Source: Nitrosopumilus sp. (GTDB lineage Archaea; Thermoproteota; Nitrososphaeria; Nitrososphaerales; Nitrosopumilaceae). From it: a stretch of DNA of 64,000 nt. Both the position numbers and the translations under genes were made by a program. The notes beneath the pieces are model-generated. The model ran no database searches. It saw only the letters and a list, made by a program, of their open reading frames with translations, and was not told the DNA's origin. The stretch spans positions 1 to 64,000 of the forward strand of contig NZ_JAILWA010000001.1 in NCBI RefSeq assembly GCF_025699255.1, read 5' to 3'. Below, piece by piece: positions 60,078-64,000 of this stretch. The first letter of the stretch is position 1. Each line of letters begins with the position of its first letter.

Positions 60078-60791
60078 TTAATTTGAATCGTGATCAGGTA
60101 TTTCACCTAAACTAAATATTTGAAATATTTTAGAAGTAGACGAACTGTCGTTTTCTGCATTTATTGTCAAGATTAGTGTTTCTCTTTTTGAATTTTCAGG
60201 AATTAAGTACTGTGTTTCAAATAACCCTCTTTGATTTGTTGTACCGTTTGATGAAAATATCTCTTCTCCTTCTTCATTAGTTAATTTCAAATTAATACCT
60301 GCATTTGAAATATATCCATAATTCTGATTAAACTCATTCAGTTTATTTTGAGTTTTATCATATGTTTTCACATCAACATAAATTGTTTTTTCAGAATATG
60401 CTCTTTGAGTATATTTCACTAACAGTAAAATATTTTCATCTTTTTCAACTTTTTTATCTTCAAAAATCACTTGTTCAAAATTTAATTTTTTAAATTCTCC
60501 TTGTATGAAAATTACTCCATATGTATCGATTTTATCTCCTAAAATTTTTGAATATGTAATGTATGGGAACCCTTCTAATGTTAAACCTGAGACACGGATA
60601 ATCTTATCATCTAATAGCCCTCTTACGTTTATTAGATCACTTATTTGAAATTCATTTTCTGATGTATGTATTGTCCCAGTTTGAAAAAACTCTATTTCTG
60701 ATAATGGATCAATTTGTGCCAAAACAGGATTAATTGACATGATTCCACAAAACAATAGAACAAACAATCCAAGAATAATAAAATAATTCAT
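60078..60791 (-). CDS. Secreted protein with Ig-like C-terminal domain
   Basis: 237 residues. Signal peptide 1-25 (ending PVLAQ). The mature part is beta-rich; the C-terminal half (NLKLTNEEGEEIFSSNGTTN; YLIPENSKRETLILTINA) fits a big/Ig-like extracellular module. No anchor or catalytic motif. Follows the DsbA gene on the same strand (41 bp). Confidence 0.65.
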   Translation of the reverse strand: MNYFIILGLFVLLFCGIMSINPVLAQIDPLSEIEFFQTGTIHTSENEFQISDLINVRGLLDDKIIRVSGLTLEGFPYITYSKILGDKIDTYGVIFIQGEFKKLNFEQVIFEDKKVEKDENILLLVKYTQRAYSEKTIYVDVKTYDKTQNKLNEFNQNYGYISNAGINLKLTNEEGEEIFSSNGTTNQRGLFETQYLIPENSKRETLILTINAENDSSSTSKIFQIFSLGEIPDHDSN

Positions 60792-60861
60792 GTTGATTGT
60801 CTAAATTAACATGTTTTATTTTATAAACAATTTTTATTTTAGTTTAAAATGATTACTTTCA

Positions 60862-61818
60862 TTGACTGCTAAAAATTCTGTTCTAATAATTGAAGATAGT
60901 CCTGCTGTAGGTATGCTTTTAGCTGAATTCATGCGAAAATTAGGATACACAGACATCAAAACTGCTGAAACTGGACATGCTGGCATTACTCTTTTCAAAC
61001 AATATGTTCAAGATGGGATAACCCCGTTAATTTTTTTAGACTATAATTTACCTGATAGTACTGCAAATTCTATCATGTCTCAGATTTTACCAATCAAACC
61101 ATTCACTAAAATTATCATTGAAACTGCAAATGGTAAAGAAGAAGAAACAATTAAGGAAGTAATTGGTTTAGGCGCATATCACTATCTCCAAAAACCAATC
61201 CATTTTAATGATGTAGAAAGAATAATTACTATTTTAGAAGAAGAAGAATCCTATTTAGAGAAAAAATCTCAACAAAAAGAAACATCTAAAGATACTGATA
61301 TAGATGAAGAAAAAATTACTGAACACATTAATTTTATTTTAACAACCACCAGTCAAATCAGTTTAAATAAAATTTCCCAAATTCTTGGATTTTCGAATAA
61401 TGTTGTTGATGATTATTTAAAAAAATTAGAAAGTAAAGGTAGGCTAGTTCAATTAGATAGTAAAAAAGAAATTGCATGTAATCAATGTGATTCTATTAGA
61501 ACATCTCAGATTTTTTATTGTCCTAATTGTAAGAGTTCTAATTTCAAATTGGGCAAACTTATAGAACACTATGATTGTGGGAACATTACTGAAGAAGGAA
61601 CTTATCAAAACGATCTATGTCCTAATTGTAAAAAAGAAATCAAAGCATTAGGGGTGGATTATAGAGTAATGCAAAATCATTACATTTGTAATGACTGTAA
61701 TGAATTTTTTCCTGAAATTTCTACTAGTTACATTTGCTTGAAATGTGAAAATAAATTCAAACTTGAGGATGCTAGATGGAAATCAAGTGTAAATTATAAA
61801 GTAGTCAATACAAAATAA
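60862..61818 (+). CDS. Response regulator with zinc-ribbon thaumarchaeal output module
   Basis: 318 residues from a TTG start. Receiver 6-125: acidic Glu11-Asp12, phospho-acceptor Asp60 (LIFLDYNLPD), IIIETANG, Lys in HYLQKPIHF. Residues 150-200 hold a winged-helix-like part (NKISQILGFSNNVVDDYLKK). The C-terminal 120 residues have five Cys pairs (CNQC; CPNC; CPNC; CNDC; CLKC) with LIEHYDCGNITEEGTY and ALGVDYRVMQNHYICNDCNE, which I take as the thaumarchaeal output domain TackOD1. No histidine kinase is next to it. Overlaps the deacetylase gene by 14 bp. Confidence 0.85.
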   Translation: MTAKNSVLIIEDSPAVGMLLAEFMRKLGYTDIKTAETGHAGITLFKQYVQDGITPLIFLDYNLPDSTANSIMSQILPIKPFTKIIIETANGKEEETIKEVIGLGAYHYLQKPIHFNDVERIITILEEEESYLEKKSQQKETSKDTDIDEEKITEHINFILTTTSQISLNKISQILGFSNNVVDDYLKKLESKGRLVQLDSKKEIACNQCDSIRTSQIFYCPNCKSSNFKLGKLIEHYDCGNITEEGTYQNDLCPNCKKEIKALGVDYRVMQNHYICNDCNEFFPEISTSYICLKCENKFKLEDARWKSSVNYKVVNTK

Positions 61819-63739
61819 TTCCATTTTTTACCATGTATTCAATTCCTTGAACAAATGTTTTATCCTCAATTGTTCCATCTGCCCACCATCTTGCATTATT
61901 TTTAATCCACACAGGAACACTTTGTTCAGATGTATTGGTTTGAGATTTTTCTGATACTTTGATAATTCCATTTTTTACCATGTATTCAATTCCTTGAACA
62001 AATGTTTTATCCTCAATTGTTCCATCTGCCCACCATCTTGCATTATTTTTAATCCACACAGGAACACTTTGTTCAGATGTATTGGTTTGAGAGTCCAAAT
62101 TCATTTCTCTAATTAACACAATTTGTATTCCTTCACTTTCAATCCTTTCAATTAATTTCTTCAGTTCTAAGATCTGTTCTAAATTAGATTCATTAACATA
62201 TGTTCCATTAACCACTTTTGAAAATTCTTGCGGGTGAGAAGTAATTACTGCAAACCCATAATTATCTAGACCGTTTATTACATCGGTAAATGTTTGTTCA
62301 TGTGAAATCCCTACAAAGATATTTTGATCTGGTTCAAACGTTCCAGTAGTTGCAATTTCTGGGAATTGATATAACTCCTCTCCTTTTAATGGAAATGGCG
62401 GAGGATCACCGTGAAGTAGACTTGAACTGATATGTGTAAACCCATTATCTGATAATACTTGTTTTGTGTCTTCATTGAATCTGTTTTGAGGAGGAATGAA
62501 TACTTTGGAATCAATACCTAATTTTTCTTTAAGCAATTGCATTGATAATTTTAATTTCGCATCTTGTTCTTCTTTCACAAATTCCGTAAAGGGATTGTTT
62601 CCAATTCCATGGTTGGCAATATCAAATTTATTATTTTTTTGAGATTTTACAAAATCCAACAATGTTAAATCATTTCCAAATGAATCTGAAATAACACCTA
62701 TGGTTAGTGGGATATTTTTGTCAACAAATACTTGCATAAACTGAATTTGTACTTTATTTAACCAATAATCTTGTACATCATCAAATCTAAATGCCACACA
62801 ATTACAAGATTCTATATGAGATAATTCTTGTTTTTCTGAAACATTTTGAATTTCTTTTTTGAAAATATTGAACTGGTTATCTTTTCCAATTATTTGAATT
62901 TCAGTTTCAGGCCATAAATTCTCTAAATTAGGTTCAATTTTTACATTATATGTGCCTGTTTTTAGATTTGAAAATTTAGCTTGTCCTCTAAAATCAACAT
63001 TACTTGTTATTGATTCATTCCCTAATTTTTTGTTTAACGTAACTGTAATTTTATCATTTGATGAACTGACTTTGTTTGTTGAATTATTGTATAGAGTTAC
63101 AGTAATTAAATCCTCTACAATTTTTGGTACTCCGACTATTATCTTTTCATTAATTGATGATCCTGGTAGTAATTTTACAGGATATTGTGATTTCAGAAAT
63201 ATTTCTCCTAAATAAACATCTACTATATAATATTCATCAGGATTAACTGTTGATTGAATCCAATAACGTAAAGTTTCTCCCATTTTGTTGGTTATTCCTT
63301 GACGTAATTCTGCATTGTCAAAAGTTTTGATGACTACTCTTGCATCTTCAATTGGAGTTTCCCCGTCCTCATAAAACACATTAATTTTCAAACCTCCTGA
63401 TAATGGAATATTGATTTGGATCTTTTTTGATGTGTTATCTAATTGTACATATTCTACATCCGCATAAATTCCATTGACAAATACTTCAATTTTATATCTG
63501 TGATTTTCAGGAACCATTATGACATCAGGATTACTTTCTAATTTTTTTTCTAAAAATACTTCTTTGTTAAAATCTTGATACACTAATAATTTTATTTCAC
63601 TATGATCTGCTCTATCTCCATTAGTGTATTTTATTTCGACTTCGATTTTTTCTAATTCTTCTGCATCTAGAGTCTCAACAGATGTTATTATCACTAAGAA
63701 TGAAATAATCAAACACAGTCCTAGATATTTTGGTTTCAT
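61805..63739 (-). CDS. NodB-like polysaccharide deacetylase with WADG-type C-terminal repeats
   Basis: 644 residues. Signal peptide 1-27. Residues 30-310 are beta modules (KIEVEIKYTNGDRADHSEIK; VDVYLGEIFLKSQYPV). Residues about 320-545 fit a NodB/DUF2334-type deacetylase: VAFRFDDVQDYW (metal Asp), IANHGIGNNPF, FIPPQNRF and a final ITSHPQEF. The C-terminus has two identical 43-residue copies of a module with WIKNNARWWADGTIEDKTF and GIEYMVKNGII, common at the ends of thaumarchaeal surface proteins. Likely trims acetyl groups from a cell-surface glycan. A membrane glycosyltransferase tail lies directly upstream. Confidence 0.82.
   Translation of the reverse strand: MKPKYLGLCLIISFLVIITSVETLDAEELEKIEVEIKYTNGDRADHSEIKLLVYQDFNKEVFLEKKLESNPDVIMVPENHRYKIEVFVNGIYADVEYVQLDNTSKKIQINIPLSGGLKINVFYEDGETPIEDARVVIKTFDNAELRQGITNKMGETLRYWIQSTVNPDEYYIVDVYLGEIFLKSQYPVKLLPGSSINEKIIVGVPKIVEDLITVTLYNNSTNKVSSSNDKITVTLNKKLGNESITSNVDFRGQAKFSNLKTGTYNVKIEPNLENLWPETEIQIIGKDNQFNIFKKEIQNVSEKQELSHIESCNCVAFRFDDVQDYWLNKVQIQFMQVFVDKNIPLTIGVISDSFGNDLTLLDFVKSQKNNKFDIANHGIGNNPFTEFVKEEQDAKLKLSMQLLKEKLGIDSKVFIPPQNRFNEDTKQVLSDNGFTHISSSLLHGDPPPFPLKGEELYQFPEIATTGTFEPDQNIFVGISHEQTFTDVINGLDNYGFAVITSHPQEFSKVVNGTYVNESNLEQILELKKLIERIESEGIQIVLIREMNLDSQTNTSEQSVPVWIKNNARWWADGTIEDKTFVQGIEYMVKNGIIKVSEKSQTNTSEQSVPVWIKNNARWWADGTIEDKTFVQGIEYMVKNGIILY
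61815..62092 (-). repeat. Perfect 131-bp tandem duplication, 147-bp period
   Basis: 61815-61945 and 61962-62092 are identical at all 131 positions. They encode the two WADG modules of the deacetylase, and the first copy also covers the last 4 bases of the response-regulator gene. Identity at synonymous sites means the duplication is recent or is kept even by gene conversion. Confidence 0.95.
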
Positions 63740-63740
63740 T

Positions 63741-64000
63741 CTATATTCCTACTCTCTTTGCACTAGTCCAAATAGCTTTCTTGTTTCTTAATTGTTCTAT
63801 AATTGCTTTCAACAACAGGAAATCTACTATTTGTTTGAATCCAAAAACCAAAAATATTGCATACCACAACAATTTTGGATCTTCTTTATCTATTCTTAAT
63901 GCTAATGCAGTCATAAGATAGTGCACTACTATGAATATTGCAGAAATTTGGAGGATGTACAAACCATCTCCCATAATAACTCCCAATATTGCATTTGCAG
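63741..64000 (-). CDS. Membrane glycosyltransferase, C-terminal part (truncated by window)
   Basis: The frame is open to the right edge, so only about 86 C-terminal residues are seen. Two spans (LYILQISAIFIVVHYLMTAL; LLWYAIFLVFGFKQIVDFLL) and the ending KKAIWTSAKRVGI, which resembles the end of membrane family-2 glycosyltransferases such as PgaC/NodC. It stands 1 bp from the deacetylase on the same strand, a common pairing for making and trimming a surface glycan. The catalytic part is outside the window. Confidence 0.6.
   Translation of the reverse strand, partial: ANAILGVIMGDGLYILQISAIFIVVHYLMTALALRIDKEDPKLLWYAIFLVFGFKQIVDFLLLKAIIEQLRNKKAIWTSAKRVGI

Noticed and set aside
1-64000. CRISPR arrays
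   Set aside because: The only regular repeats are in-frame coding repeats and the four dispersed palindromes; none has repeat-spacer periodicity.
1-64000. Integrated element with integrase, or insertion sequence
   Set aside because: No transposase or tyrosine/serine recombinase motif was seen, and tRNA-Asn is intact with no direct repeat of its 3' end in the neighbouring sequence.

Overview
The window is a stretch of AT-rich chromosome (about one third G+C by eye) from a mesophilic ammonia-oxidising archaeon of the Nitrosopumilus / Nitrosarchaeum type (Thaumarchaeota, now Nitrososphaeria). The markers are archaeal ribosomal-protein clusters with RNase P protein Rpp29 inside, a proteasome alpha subunit, archaeal PurP, an ESCRT-III (CdvB-like) paralogue, a PEFG-CTERM cupredoxin, a response regulator with a thaumarchaeal zinc-ribbon output module, WADG-type C-terminal repeats, and frequent TTG/GTG starts with TATA boxes close to the start codon. 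No rRNA operon, CRISPR array, complete insertion sequence or integrase was seen.

Layout. 1-13.5 kb: a truncated, metal-site-less metallo-beta-lactamase-like gene, many short conserved-unknown genes, a cupredoxin, an O-methyltransferase, a CBS-TrkH potassium channel subunit and a DUF151 protein. 13.5-26.7 kb: purine synthesis (purP; purS-purQ-purL-purF; purC) interleaved with a ubiX-like flavin prenyltransferase, tatCA, a response regulator and small unknowns. 26.7-32.5 kb: an ArsR-like regulator, an FMN-fold oxidoreductase, a histone-H1-like Lys/Ala repeat protein, secreted proteins, a gene-poor island at 30.2-31.0 kb, and tRNA-Asn. 32.6-42.5 kb: the S10/spc ribosomal cluster on the minus strand (L3-L4-L23-S19-L22-S3-L29-Rpp29-S17-L14-L24-S4e-L5-S14-S8-L6), preceded by a SPOUT RNA methyltransferase and psmA. 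L2 is missing between L23 and S19, and the spc part stops after L6. 42.6-51.1 kb: DUF371, a membrane-anchored PQQ-type dehydrogenase, an ESCRT-III paralogue, a CcdA plus thioredoxin pair, and two pilin-like secreted proteins, one with a LamG domain. 51.1-55.4 kb: biotin synthesis (bioA, bioB, bioF on minus, bioD divergent) with a BirA-type operator in front of bioB. 55.4-64 kb: a frameshifted dicarboxylate/glutamate symporter, HMG-CoA synthase, a DsbA-like protein, a response regulator, a NodB-type polysaccharide deacetylase with a recent 131-bp tandem duplication, and the tail of a membrane glycosyltransferase.

How genes work together. The pur genes supply most steps from PRPP towards IMP using archaeal-type PurP. 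The bio genes make biotin, which this lineage needs for its acetyl-/propionyl-CoA carboxylase in carbon fixation. HMG-CoA synthase starts the mevalonate route to isoprenoid lipids. CcdA with its thioredoxin and the DsbA-like protein handle extracytoplasmic thiols, TatAC exports folded proteins, and the deacetylase plus glycosyltransferase look like a surface-polysaccharide pair.

Most interesting unexplained structure: (1) a 22-bp palindrome (arms TTTCTAAATTC / GAATTTAGAAA) present four times between 28.2 and 32.5 kb; (2) the 30.2-31.0 kb island, with a structured GC-rich element closed by a G5/C5 helix, a second hairpin whose G6 loop can pair with the same C run, and a chain of three overlapping micro-genes of 28-29 codons, one with a perfect Shine-Dalgarno; (3) paired GTTAAC sites in front of both bioB and rpl3. 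Several genes of under 60 codons were found by direct reading (RHH protein, S14, six single-membrane-span or other micro-proteins).
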